Positions 51,274 through 61,004 of a stretch of 64,000 bases of DNA are shown here, piece by piece; positions within the stretch are counted from its first letter, which is position 1, and every line of letters starts with the position of its first letter. The translations under genes and the position numbers were made by a program. The notes beneath the pieces are model-generated. The model saw only the letters and a list, made by a program, of their open reading frames with translations. It was not told the origin of the DNA and searched no databases. Source of the DNA: Betaproteobacteria bacterium (lineage in GTDB: Bacteria > Pseudomonadota > Gammaproteobacteria > Burkholderiales > Ga0077523); the NCBI GenBank assembly GCA_016713305.1, contig JADJPK010000008.1, forward strand, positions 186,001 to 250,000, given 5' to 3'.

Positions 51274-53084
51274 ATGAGTCATCACGCCCCCGCCTCTGCC
51301 GTTCATGCCCCGGTCGGCGGACCTGCCGCGCCCGCTTCCAGCGAATGGCGGGTTGTCCGCCGCCTCGTCCCCTACCTGCTGGAGTTCCGCTGGCGCGTCG
51401 CGCTGGCGCTCGCGTTCCTGGTGACCGCCAAGCTCGCCAACCTGGGCGTGCCGCTGATCATGAAGGAGATCGTGGACTCGCTCGATTCCCGCACTGCGGT
51501 GCTGGCGGTGCCGATTGCCTTCGTGGTGATGTACGGTGCGCTGCGGCTGTCGACGACGCTCTTCGCGGAACTGCGCGATGTGGTTTTCGTGCGGGTGTCC
51601 AAGCGCGCCATCCGCCGGGTCGCGCTGGAAGTGTTCCGGCATCTGCACTCGCTGAGTCTTCGCTTTCACCTCGAACGCCAGACCGGCGGAGTGTCCCGCG
51701 ACATCGAGCGGGGCACGCGCGGCATCTCCAGCCTGCTGTCGTACATGCTGTTCTCGATCATTCCGGTGATCCTTGAATTCAGCCTGGTGGCGGTGGTGCT
51801 GCTCACCAAGTTCGACTGGCGGTTCACGGCGGTCACGTTCGGCGCGGTGATCGTCTACATCGGCTTCACCATCGCCATCACCGAATGGCGGATGGATATA
51901 CGCCGGCGGGCCAACGAGTTCGACTCGCGCGCGAACACCCGCGCCATCGACAGCCTGCTCAACTACGAGACGGTCAAGTACTTCAACAACGAGGACTTCG
52001 AGGCAAGGCGCTACGACGAGCATCTGCGCCAGTACGAATCGGCAGAGGTGCGCAACGAGGCCTCGCTCGGGCTGCTCAACATCGGCCAGAGCTTCATCAT
52101 CGCGGTGGCGGTGACGCTGCTCATGCTGCTCGCGGCGGAGGGTGTCGTCGAGCGCAAGCTCACACTGGGCGATCTCGTGCTGGTGAACGGTCTGCTGATC
52201 CAGCTCTACATACCGCTCAATTTCCTGGGCATGGTCTACCGCGAGATCAAGCAGTCGCTCACGGACATGGACAGGATGTTCCGGTTGCTCGGCCAGAACC
52301 GCGAAGTCGAGGACCGCCCGGGCGCGGTGCCCCTGCAGCTTCGCGGTGCAGGCATCGCGTTCGAGGATGTCCATTTCAGCTACGAGCCGAACCGGAAGAT
52401 CCTGCACGGCGTGAGTTTCCAGGTGCCGGCCGGACATACGGTGGCCGTCGTCGGCGCGAGCGGTTCGGGAAAGTCGACGCTCGCGCGTCTGCTGTACCGG
52501 TTCTACGATGTCCAGCAGGGGCAGGTGTCGGTCGACGGCCAGGACATTCGCGGCTGCACTCAGCGCAGCGTCCGCGGCGCGATCGGTATCGTCCCGCAGG
52601 ACACGGTCCTGTTCAACGACAGCATCTACTACAACATCGCCTACGGGCGTCCCGAGGCGACGCGTGACGAAGTGATCGAGGCGGCGCGAGCCGCTCACAT
52701 CCATGATTTCATCGCGCGGTTGCCCGAGGGGTACGACACTCGCGTGGGCGAGCGGGGCCTCAAGCTGTCGGGGGAGAGACACAGCGCGTCGCCATCGCAC
52801 GTGCCATCCTCAAGAACCCGCCGATCCTCATCTTCGACGAAGCGACGTCCGCCCTGGACTCGAAGTCGGAGAAGGCGATTCAGGAAGAACTGGCCCGCAT
52901 CGCGCGCGATCGCACGACGCTCGTCATCGCGCACCGGCTGTCCACCATCGTGGATGCGGATCAGATCCTGGTGATGGAGGGAGGCCGCATCATCGAGCGC
53001 GGCACTCACCGTGCGTTGCTGGAAGCGGACGGCGCGTACGCGCAGATGTGGCGGTTGCAGCAGGAAGAAGGGGAGCAGGGCTGA
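51274..53084 (+). pseudogene. Atm1/HMT1-type ABC exporter, one-base deletion near the signature motif
   Basis: Half-transporter with an N-terminal membrane domain (six helices, residues about 25-330) and an ATPase domain: Walker A GASGSGKST; after the break LSGGETQRVAIARAIL, Walker B ILIFDEATSALD and H-loop VIAHRLS. The frame is lost at the G run near 52771-52775: adding one G turns LSGERHS into LSGGETQ and reads on to TGA at 53082-53084, a 603-aa protein. Family members export glutathione- or sulfur-linked compounds or metals. As read, the ATPase would be dead; an assembly error is plausible. Confidence 0.82.
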
Positions 53085-53224
53085 CTCGGACGGAGCCTCC
53101 AGGCTCCGGTCCCCCTGGTCCCGGATCAATGGAGTTGCGGCTCCTGGCCGCGGCAGATCGATTCGTTGGCCGCCGCAGGTGGCCTCCCTTTCGCGGGGAC
53201 CGGAGTCTCGTTCCCCGGGACCTT

Positions 53225-54225
53225 CTAGGGACCGGAGGCCTGACCCTGAGGCCTCGCCTTCGGAAACGCCACCACGACTCTCGTTCCCCTTCCCGAATCG
53301 TTCCCGGTGATGGAGATCGTTGCGCCGTGCATTCTTGCGTTGTCGATGAGGTTGCCGATGAGTTCCCGGATCATCACCGGATCGCCCAGCACCGCGTGCG
53401 ATCCGTCTGCCGCGGCGTACCCCAGGTCGATTCCGTGCTCGATTGCCCGAGCGATCCAATCGGCCGTGACCGAGCGCGCGAGAGGTTCCAGGTCCACGAG
53501 ACCGGAAGCGCCCTTGGCCGCCTCGGAAGGGTCGACCCGCGCCAGCGACAGGAGCTGCACGACCAGGGACGACATGCGGGTTGCGGCGGTCACGATGTTC
53601 GCGACGATGGAACGCATCGAATCGGCATCGGTCGCGCGCAGCGCCGTTTCTGCCTGCGTCTTCAGTCCGGCGATCGGCGTGCGCAGCTGATGCGCGGCAT
53701 CCGCGACGAACCGCCGCTGAGCGGTCAGCATCGCATCCACCCTTTCGAGCAGGCCGTTCAATGCCTGCACGAGAGGACGCACCTCGCGTGGTGCCTGCGA
53801 TTCGTCCATGGGGCCCAGATCGTCCGCGGAGCGGTGCCGCAACTGGGTGGCGATCCGGGTGAGCGGATCCAGGCCCTGTTCGACGCCGATCCAGATGACC
53901 GCCGCGCCCAGCACCATCAGCAGCAGCAGCGGCGCGAGCATGCTGGCAATGATCTCGAACGCGAGCACGTCGCGCTTCGTGACCGTTTCCGCCACCTGGA
54001 CGATCACGGGAATGTCCGCCGGGCGGTACGCCGCCAGCCGTACCGGGTCGCCGTTGTAGACGGCATCCGAACAGACCGGCGCGACGCCGGGCGCGGGCAG
54101 CTGAAGCGGCGCAGGCAAACCGCGGTGACCGGCGAGGCGGTGCCCGCGCTGAGAACCAGAAGACCCAGCATGGGCGCCAGCAGGCGGGCGAGCAGGCGCC
54201 CGCGCAGCGAGGCCCGCTCAGTCAT
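53225..54225 (-). pseudogene. TctE/QseC-type sensor kinase with two large deletions
   Basis: The start (MTERASLRGRLLARLLAPMLGLLVL) overlaps the response-regulator stop by eight bases. Near 54130-54145 the frame jumps from SAGTA to a segment beginning about LAGHRGLPAPLQLPAP, losing roughly 65 residues of sensor domain. HAMP and the H-box FVADAAHQLRTP are present, but at 53334-53340 LIGNLIDNA joins directly to RMHGATISITG in frame, removing about 60 residues that carry the G1, F and G2 ATP-binding boxes. Without them it cannot phosphorylate. Remaining length is about 125 residues short of the family. Confidence 0.75.
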
Positions 54226-54895
54226 TGCGTGTCGCGTTGTCGAGGAGATAGCCCAGGCCGCGGATGGTGCGGATGTTGATTCCGCCCGGCTCGAGCTTCT
54301 TGCGCAGCCGGTGGACGTAGACCTCGATCGCATTCGTGCCCACGTCGTCGTCCCACCCCGTCAGGGATTCCAGAAGCTGTTCCTTGCTCACGACGCGTCC
54401 TGCGCGCCGTGCCAGAAGTTCCAGCACGCCGAACTCGCGTGCCGAGAGGTCGATGCGCTGGCTGCCGTGGTAGACCGATCTTCCGCTGATGTCGATCATC
54501 AGTTCGCCGATGTGAAGGCGCCCGGACAACGATGGCCTCTGCCGGCGAAGCAGTGCACGCACCCGCGCTTCCAGCTCCGGCAGGTCGAACGGCTTCACCA
54601 GGTAATCGTCGGCACCCGCATCGAGACCCTTCACGCGATCCTGCAGGGCGTCCCGGGCCGTGAGCACCAGTACCGGAACGGCGGTTCCGCGGGTGCGCAG
54701 GCGCCGCAGAACCTCGAGTCCATCCAGGCGGGGCAGGCCCAGGTCGAGGATCACCAGATCGTAGGTGTACTGCTTGAGCGCTTCGTCCGCTTCGAGTCCG
54801 CTGGTGGTGTGGTCGACCGCGTATCCGTCGGTCCTCATGGCGCGGATCAGTCCGTCCGCGATGAGCGGGTCGTCTTCGGCAATGAGCAGGCGCAT
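54218..54895 (-). CDS. OmpR-family response regulator
   Basis: 225 aa, intact. Receiver domain with acidic pocket (IAEDDPLIADG), phospho-Asp in LVILDLGLP, TAR and K (DDYLVKPFD), then a winged-helix DNA-binding domain (RLRKKLEPGGINIRTIRGLGYLL). ATG at 54895; an upstream CTG is rejected. Its kinase partner is broken, so activation may need another kinase. It is divergent from czcCBA. Confidence 0.92.
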   Translation of the reverse strand: MRLLIAEDDPLIADGLIRAMRTDGYAVDHTTSGLEADEALKQYTYDLVILDLGLPRLDGLEVLRRLRTRGTAVPVLVLTARDALQDRVKGLDAGADDYLVKPFDLPELEARVRALLRRQRPSLSGRLHIGELMIDISGRSVYHGSQRIDLSAREFGVLELLARRAGRVVSKEQLLESLTGWDDDVGTNAIEVYVHRLRKKLEPGGINIRTIRGLGYLLDNATRND

Positions 54896-54910
54896 GGGCA
54901 GCACGGGAAA

Positions 54911-54926
54911 GTAAGTTCGCCGTAAG
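54911..54926. promoter_or_regulatory. Direct repeat GTAAG-N6-GTAAG, likely response-regulator box
   Basis: Two GTAAG copies start 11 bases apart (54911 and 54922), the one-helical-turn spacing used by OmpR-family dimers. They lie 16 bases from the regulator start and 77 bases before czcC, so could serve both directions. Confidence 0.45.
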
Positions 54927-55002
54927 GCTAACCTGACACGATGCGGGGCGTCGAGTCAGGGAAGGTCTGAAAATGCATGCAGTGGCGACCGGGGTCCGGT
55001 AG

Positions 55003-56379
55003 GTGGATGACGTGAAGGCCTCGAGGTGCGAACCGCATGCGCGGATCGGCTCCTTTCCCACAGCGGCATGGTGCTGGAGGCACGTCGTGCCGCTGCTCGC
55101 GGGGCTGGCATCGGTCATGGTGTTGCCGTCTGCCGGGATGGCAGTCGATGCGGCTCCCTCGCCGGGTGCGAACAGGACCGTTCGCACCCTCTCGTTGTCC
55201 GAGGTTGTCGGCTTGGCGGCATCGCGCAATCGCGACATCGCGATCGCTCGCGGCGCGGTCTCCGCGGCGGAGGCCGACAATCTTGCCGCTCGCGCGCGGC
55301 CCAATCCCGCGCTGTCGCTGGGCACCTCCGGATTCGATCCGCGGCATCCCGGTTCCGGGTCGCTGTTCAACAAGCCGATGGACAGCGTCGTGCAGCTGTC
55401 CCAGCTTTTCGAGCGCGGCAACAAGCGCGAGCTTCGAGACCGCATCACACGCATTGGCATCGACGCGGCAAGGGACGATCTGGCGGAGACGTCACGTCGC
55501 CAGACACTGGCCGTGAGTCTTGCCTTTTACGATCTGCTGCAGGCGCAGAGCCGCGTGAGCATTGCGGACGAGACCATCGCGCTGTTCGCCAAGACCGTGG
55601 CGGCTGCGCGGCTGAGGCTCGAGGCGGGCGACATCTCGCCGACCGATCTCTCAAGAATCAAGGTGGACGAGCTTCGCGCACAGAACGAGCGGCGCATTGC
55701 GATGACCGATCGCGATCGCGCCCGCGAGGTTCTCGCCTATCTCATCGGGGAGCAGGCGCCCGACGTGTTGCTGGCGGCGGAGGACGCGTGGCCGTCGTAT
55801 GCCGCGGGAGCGGGTGACGAATCGACGTTGGACGAAACGGCGCTCGACGAGCGGCCGGACGTCCGCGCGGCGCGCCGGCGGGTCGATGCAGCCGATCGCG
55901 CGCGGGAACTGGCCAGGGCGTTGCGCACGCGAGACATCACCGTGGGTGTCCAGTACGAACGCTACCCGACACAGATCCAGAACAACACGATCGGGGTCGG
56001 GGTGAGCCTTCCCCTGTTCCTCAACTACGGCTTCGAGGGCGAGGTCCGCCGGTCCGAGGCGGACCGTCAGATCGCCCTCGATTATCTCGAGCGCACGCGT
56101 TCCGCGGCGCTCGCGGAGCTGAGACGTGCCGGAGCGGAACTGACGGGGGCCCGGGATCGGATTCGCCGTTTCGACGACGAACTGCTCAAGCAGGCGGTCA
56201 GGGCGGCCGACGCCGCCGAATTCGCCTACAGGAACGGCGCGCTGGGGGTGCTGGATCTGCTGGATGCCCGCCGGGTGCTGTACGCGACGCGCGTCGACGC
56301 CGTGGATGCACGTGCCGACTACGCCCGCGCCCTCGCGAGCTGGCAGGCCGCCAGGCAACAGACCGGGAGTGTCCGATGA
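55003..56379 (+). CDS. czcC: Outer-membrane efflux protein CzcC
   Basis: TolC-family outer-membrane channel, 458 aa as read from a GTG at 55003. The signal region lies at residues about 28-48 (VVPLLAGLASVMVLPSAGMA), so the true start may be a later GTG (55012 or 55087). Two OEP repeats are visible (LSEVVGLAASRNRDIAIARG; GVSLPLFLNYGFEGEVRRSE) with long coiled-coil helices. ATGA overlap with czcB. Confidence 0.85.
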   Translation: MDDVKASRCEPHARIGSFPTAAWCWRHVVPLLAGLASVMVLPSAGMAVDAAPSPGANRTVRTLSLSEVVGLAASRNRDIAIARGAVSAAEADNLAARARPNPALSLGTSGFDPRHPGSGSLFNKPMDSVVQLSQLFERGNKRELRDRITRIGIDAARDDLAETSRRQTLAVSLAFYDLLQAQSRVSIADETIALFAKTVAAARLRLEAGDISPTDLSRIKVDELRAQNERRIAMTDRDRAREVLAYLIGEQAPDVLLAAEDAWPSYAAGAGDESTLDETALDERPDVRAARRRVDAADRARELARALRTRDITVGVQYERYPTQIQNNTIGVGVSLPLFLNYGFEGEVRRSEADRQIALDYLERTRSAALAELRRAGAELTGARDRIRRFDDELLKQAVRAADAAEFAYRNGALGVLDLLDARRVLYATRVDAVDARADYARALASWQAARQQTGSVR

Positions 56380-57530
56380 CGCGCGGCAAGCTCTGGGGAT
56401 CGGTGTCCGCCGTCATCCTGGTCGTGTCCGCGGCGGCGTGGACCCTGCCGCGCATGTCCGGCGAACCGCCCGCCGCACGGCCTCAGCCCACCGCGCCGTC
56501 CGAATCCAACGGCACCACCTTGCGATTCCCCGCAGGCGCCCCCCAGCTCGCCTTTCTCCGGACGTCCGACGCGATACTGGACGCCGAGCCCTTGCTGGAG
56601 GCGCTTCCCGGAAGGATCGCCTACGACGAGGACCGGACCGCGCGGCTCGGCGCTCCCATGGCAGGAAGGGTGACACGCATCGCAGCCACGCTGGGCACGC
56701 GGGTGCGCCGCGGTGATCTTCTGGCCGTGATCGCGTCGCCCGAATACGCGCAGGCCGTATCGGATGTCCGGCGCGCCGAGCTCGAGGCGAGACACAAGGG
56801 ACAGGCGTTCGATCGGGCACGCGTGCTTTTCGAGGGCGAGGTGATGCCCAGACGTGAATTCGAATCGCTGGAGACCGATCTCCGCGAAGCGGAGGTCGAA
56901 CTCGGTCGCGCGCGCCGCCGGCTTGAATTGCTGTCGTCGGGCGGCCCGGCGGAGAACGGCGAGCTTCCCATCCGTGCACCCCTTGCCGGCGTGGTGACGG
57001 AGCGTTCCATCAATCCGGGGACCCTGGTGGGGCCGGACACGGCGGAGCCCCTGTTCGTGATCTCGGATCCGGAAAACCTCCGGGTGGTCATCGATGTGCC
57101 GGAGCAGCACATCGGGGTGCTGCGCACCGGCCAGCACGTGAGCGTGGAGGTGGATGCCTACTCCGGTCGCCGATTCGACGCCACCGTCGTGTACGTCGGG
57201 GACGTCCTCGACCCCGCTTCGCGTCGCATCCAGGTGCGTTGCCGGATCGACAATGCCGGCCGGCTGCTCAAACCGGAGATGTACGCGCGCGTCACGCCCG
57301 TCATGGAGGCGCAATCTCCGCGCGTGCGGGTGCCGATCGCGGCCATCGTCACGGCAGGGGTCAACAGCTACGTCTTCGTCGAGACACGGCCGGGGCAGTT
57401 CGAACGGCGTCAGGTGACGGCGTCCACGCAAGGCCGGGAATTCGCCTATCTGCGCTCCGGCGTGGCGGCCGGCGAGCGGGTGGTCGTGAGCGGCGCATCG
57501 CTCCTGAATTCAGAGTTGCAGGGGAGCTGA
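56376..57530 (+). CDS. czcB: RND periplasmic adaptor CzcB
   Basis: Membrane-fusion protein, 384 aa. Short N-terminal anchor (LWGSVSAVILVVSAAAWTLP), then barrel-sandwich (MAGRVTRIAATLGTRVRRGDLLAVI), alpha hairpin with RAELEARHKGQAFDRARVLFEG, and beta-barrel (APLAGVVTERSINPGTLVG). It joins the RND pump to CzcC. No extra metal-binding His cluster at the N-terminus. A 177-base gap separates it from czcA. Confidence 0.9.
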   Translation: MTRGKLWGSVSAVILVVSAAAWTLPRMSGEPPAARPQPTAPSESNGTTLRFPAGAPQLAFLRTSDAILDAEPLLEALPGRIAYDEDRTARLGAPMAGRVTRIAATLGTRVRRGDLLAVIASPEYAQAVSDVRRAELEARHKGQAFDRARVLFEGEVMPRREFESLETDLREAEVELGRARRRLELLSSGGPAENGELPIRAPLAGVVTERSINPGTLVGPDTAEPLFVISDPENLRVVIDVPEQHIGVLRTGQHVSVEVDAYSGRRFDATVVYVGDVLDPASRRIQVRCRIDNAGRLLKPEMYARVTPVMEAQSPRVRVPIAAIVTAGVNSYVFVETRPGQFERRQVTASTQGREFAYLRSGVAAGERVVVSGASLLNSELQGS

Positions 57531-57707
57531 TGCCCGCCGCGTCCGGGACTCCTGCGATGCCGGTTCGCCGTCTGGCAGGCCATCGCGAGCGGGACGGCTG
57601 CGCTGCGGGAAGGCACCGCCGTTCCTGGGAGCCGCCAGACCTGCGGCCCGGTACGCGGATCCTCGGCGGCCCGGGCATCGCGCCCGGACGAACGAGCGCC
57701 CGATAAC

Positions 57708-60700
57708 GTGCTCGAGAAGTTCGTCACCTTTGCGCTGCAGCAGCGCCTTTTCGTCGTGGTCGCGGCGCTCGTCGTCGCGATCGCCGGCGGATTTGCCTGG
57801 ATGCGTCTGCCCATCGAGGCGTTCCCGGACGTGCAGGATGTGCAGGTGCAGATCGTCACGCCCTATCCGGGACAGGCGCCCGAGGAGGTGGAGCGTGCCG
57901 TGTCCGTGCCGATCGAGCGGGAGATGAGCGGTGTGGCAAGGCTCACCCAGGTGAGGTCCGTCTCCATCTTCGGCCTGTCGGTCGTGACGGTCACCTTCGC
58001 CGACAACACCGACGACTACTTCGCACGCCAGCAGGTGCTGGAGAAACTCCAGGGGATTTCGCTGCCGCCCGGTGTCACTCCCACCCTGGCGCCTCTCACC
58101 AACGCGGTCGGCGAGGTGTATCGCTACGTCATCCAGGCGCCGCCCGGCATGCCGCTCACGGAGGTGCGTGCGGTGCAGGACTGGGTGATCAGGCCCGCAC
58201 TGAAGCGTCTGCTGGGCGTGGTGGAAGTCGTGAGCGTGGGCGGCGGCGTGAAGGAATACCAGGTGCGCGTGGACGCGCAGTCGTTGCGCAAGCACGGGGT
58301 GACGCTCGACCAGGTCACCGAGGCACTCTCGGCAAACAGCGGCAATGCCGGAGGCGGTCTTCTGCGCCGGGGCGACGAGGCGCTCGTCGTGCGTTCGCTG
58401 GGACTGTTCCGCACCGTGGAGGACATCGGCCGCGTCGTGGTGGCTTCCCGTCAGGGCGTTCCCGTCCTCGTCTCGGACATCGCCGAGGTGGGCGTGGGTC
58501 AGCGTCCGCGCTCGGGCATCGTCGCGTTCAACGGCGCCGACTCCGTGGTGCAGGGCATCGTGCAGATGACCAAGGGGCAGAATGCGAGCCTTGTCGTGCA
58601 GACGCTCAAGCAGGGCATCCGCGAACTGGAGCCCCGGTTGCCGCCGGGGATGAAGCTCGTTCCCTACTACGACCGCACGGAACTGGTCAGCCACACGGTG
58701 CACACGGTGACCGAGAATCTTGCCGTGGGCGCCGTGCTGGTCGTCGGCGTACTTCTGATGTTCCTGCGCAACTGGAGAGCCGCGGCGATCGTCGCGTGCG
58801 TCATTCCGCTGTCGCTTCTGTTCGCCTTCATCCTCATGGACCTGAAGGGAGTGTCGGCCAATCTCATCTCGCTGGGATCGGTGGACTTCGGCATCATCGT
58901 CGACAGCGCGGTGGTGCTGGTCGAGGCGCTCATGGTGAAGCTTGCCGCGGACGAGCCGCATGCCCACGCCAACGCTTCCGCGTGGCGCGTGCACGTGCTG
59001 CGCAATACCGCCTGGTCGATGGGGCACCCCATCCTCTTCTCCAAGGCGATCATCATTCTCGCCTTCCTGCCGATCTTCACGTTCCAGCGCGTGGAGGGAA
59101 AGATCTTCGCGCCGATGGCCTACACGCTGTCGTTCGCGCTGGCCGGCGCCATTCTGCTCACGCTCGCCCTCGTTCCCGCGCTGCTGTCCTACGCAGTGCG
59201 CTCGTCCGACATGGCGGAAAAGCACAGCAGGTGGATGCAATGGTTGCGGGGCCGCTATTCGGCTTCGCTCTCGTGGGCATGGCGCCGGCGGCCGGCCGTC
59301 ATCGTGTTCAGCGCGGCGGTCCTGGTGGCCACGCTCTTCGCTTCGACCCGGCTCGGCAGCGAGTTCCTGCCGAAACTGGATGAAGGCAATCTCTGGCTCA
59401 CCATCACGCTGCCGCCCTCGACGGCGCTCGACCGAACCAAGGAAATCGAGCGCACGGTGCGTGAGATCCTGCGCAGCTATCCGGAGGTGAACAACGTGGT
59501 GAGCCAGGTCGGCCGGCCGGACGATGGCACCGACCCCAAAGGCCCGAACAACATGGAGATCATGGCGGACCTCAAGCCGCGCGCCTCGTGGCGGTTCGAC
59601 TCCAAGGAGGCGTTGGTCGCGGACATGTCGCGGCGCATCCGCGCGATGCCCGGCGTGCCGACGAACTTCTCGCAGGTGATCGAGGACAACGTGGAGGAGG
59701 CGCTCTCCGGTGTGAAGGGCGAGATCGCCGTGAAGATCTTCGGGCCCGACCTGGAGATCCTGGAGGACAAGGGTGAACAGGTGGCGGCGATTCTGGCCGG
59801 CATCGCAGGAAGTACCGACGTCGCGGAAATCCGCGTCGGCGGGGCGACGGAACTGGCGGTCACGCTGGACCGCGAGAAACTGGCGCGGCTGGAAGTCAAC
59901 GTGGCGGACGTCAATGAGGCCGTCGCCACGGCGATGGGGGGAGCGGTCGTGAACGCATTCCACGAGTCCGGGCGGTCCTTCGACGTGACTGTCCGTCTCG
60001 CCGAGTCCTACCGGCAGGCTGTCGACGATGTGTCCGAGGTACCGGTCATGCTTCCCGGCACCCGTCAGACGCTTCCGTTGGGAGAAGTCGCCAGCATCGA
60101 AGTGCGGCAGGGCGCGGCGCGCATTTCGAGGGAAGCAGGAGGCCGCACCGTCGCGGTGAAGGCCAACCTCCTGGGTCGGGATCAGGGGACTTTCGTGGCG
60201 GAAGCCAGACAGGCCGTGGCGGCCAGGGTCCGGTTACCACCCGGCTATTCCCTCACCTGGGGCGGCCAGTTCGAGAACCAGCAGCGCGCCGTCGCCCGGC
60301 TCAAGGTCATCGTGCCTCTGTCGGTGCTGGGGATCTTCGTGCTCCTTTTCTGGGCCTTCCGGTCGATGCCGGTGGCTCTCCTGGTCCTGGCCATGGTGCC
60401 TTTCACCATGGTGGGGGGTGTCGCCGCACTTGCGATCGCGGGCATGCATCTGTCGATCTCGGCCGCGGTCGGCTTCATCGCCGTGGCCGGCATCTCCGTC
60501 CAGAACGGCGTGATCATGGTCGAGCGCTTCCTGGAGGGCTTGCGGAACGGGGCGTCGGTGGAAGATTCCGTGCGGGAAGGGGCGGCCGAACGGCTGCGCC
60601 CGATCATCATGACCGCCCTGATGGCGGGGCTCGGGCTGCTCCCCGCCGCCTTGTCCCACGGCATCGGTTCCGAAACCCAGCGGCCTTTCGCGCTGGTGAT

Positions 60701-60803
60701 CGTCGGTGGAATCGTATCCGCCACGGCATTTACCTTGCTTTTGCTGCCCCTAGCGTTTGCAGCGATCGCCGGGAAGTTGGTGGCGGAGCGGGCGCGTGAA
60801 TGA
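57708..60803 (+). CDS. czcA: HME-RND heavy-metal efflux pump CzcA
   Basis: Inner-membrane proton/metal antiporter, 1031 aa, two six-helix halves and large periplasmic loops. The TM4 motif DFGIIVDSAVVLVE puts D393, D399 and E406 at the positions of D402, D408 and E415 in CzcA, the signature for divalent Zn/Co/Cd/Ni transport rather than Cu/Ag. The start is a GTG. It is last in czcCBA. The only divalent metal user obvious nearby is urease (nickel), a link that is speculative. Confidence 0.92.
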   Translation: MLEKFVTFALQQRLFVVVAALVVAIAGGFAWMRLPIEAFPDVQDVQVQIVTPYPGQAPEEVERAVSVPIEREMSGVARLTQVRSVSIFGLSVVTVTFADNTDDYFARQQVLEKLQGISLPPGVTPTLAPLTNAVGEVYRYVIQAPPGMPLTEVRAVQDWVIRPALKRLLGVVEVVSVGGGVKEYQVRVDAQSLRKHGVTLDQVTEALSANSGNAGGGLLRRGDEALVVRSLGLFRTVEDIGRVVVASRQGVPVLVSDIAEVGVGQRPRSGIVAFNGADSVVQGIVQMTKGQNASLVVQTLKQGIRELEPRLPPGMKLVPYYDRTELVSHTVHTVTENLAVGAVLVVGVLLMFLRNWRAAAIVACVIPLSLLFAFILMDLKGVSANLISLGSVDFGIIVDSAVVLVEALMVKLAADEPHAHANASAWRVHVLRNTAWSMGHPILFSKAIIILAFLPIFTFQRVEGKIFAPMAYTLSFALAGAILLTLALVPALLSYAVRSSDMAEKHSRWMQWLRGRYSASLSWAWRRRPAVIVFSAAVLVATLFASTRLGSEFLPKLDEGNLWLTITLPPSTALDRTKEIERTVREILRSYPEVNNVVSQVGRPDDGTDPKGPNNMEIMADLKPRASWRFDSKEALVADMSRRIRAMPGVPTNFSQVIEDNVEEALSGVKGEIAVKIFGPDLEILEDKGEQVAAILAGIAGSTDVAEIRVGGATELAVTLDREKLARLEVNVADVNEAVATAMGGAVVNAFHESGRSFDVTVRLAESYRQAVDDVSEVPVMLPGTRQTLPLGEVASIEVRQGAARISREAGGRTVAVKANLLGRDQGTFVAEARQAVAARVRLPPGYSLTWGGQFENQQRAVARLKVIVPLSVLGIFVLLFWAFRSMPVALLVLAMVPFTMVGGVAALAIAGMHLSISAAVGFIAVAGISVQNGVIMVERFLEGLRNGASVEDSVREGAAERLRPIIMTALMAGLGLLPAALSHGIGSETQRPFALVIVGGIVSATAFTLLLLPLAFAAIAGKLVAERARE

Positions 60804-61004
60804 CGCCGAGCCCACCCAAAAGGCGAGAAATTGTCTTCGGACACTGGGCTTAGTCACTGATTTTTGGTATTTTGCGTTTGTCGCAGCCGTGGCTGTTCCG
60901 GGTGTTCCGTCCCCGGTCATGCCCTCAAGCGCGACCTGACTGAACCGATATTTCAGGGATTGCGGCCCTGTTTTGGTGCCGCCCCATCGTTTTCGAGGGA
61001 TCAA

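Noticed and set aside
60804..61004. Extended N-terminus of the PBP7 gene from 60864
   Set aside because: The in-frame upstream codons give no conserved sequence, and the ATG at 61005 has a ribosome site and a clean signal peptide.
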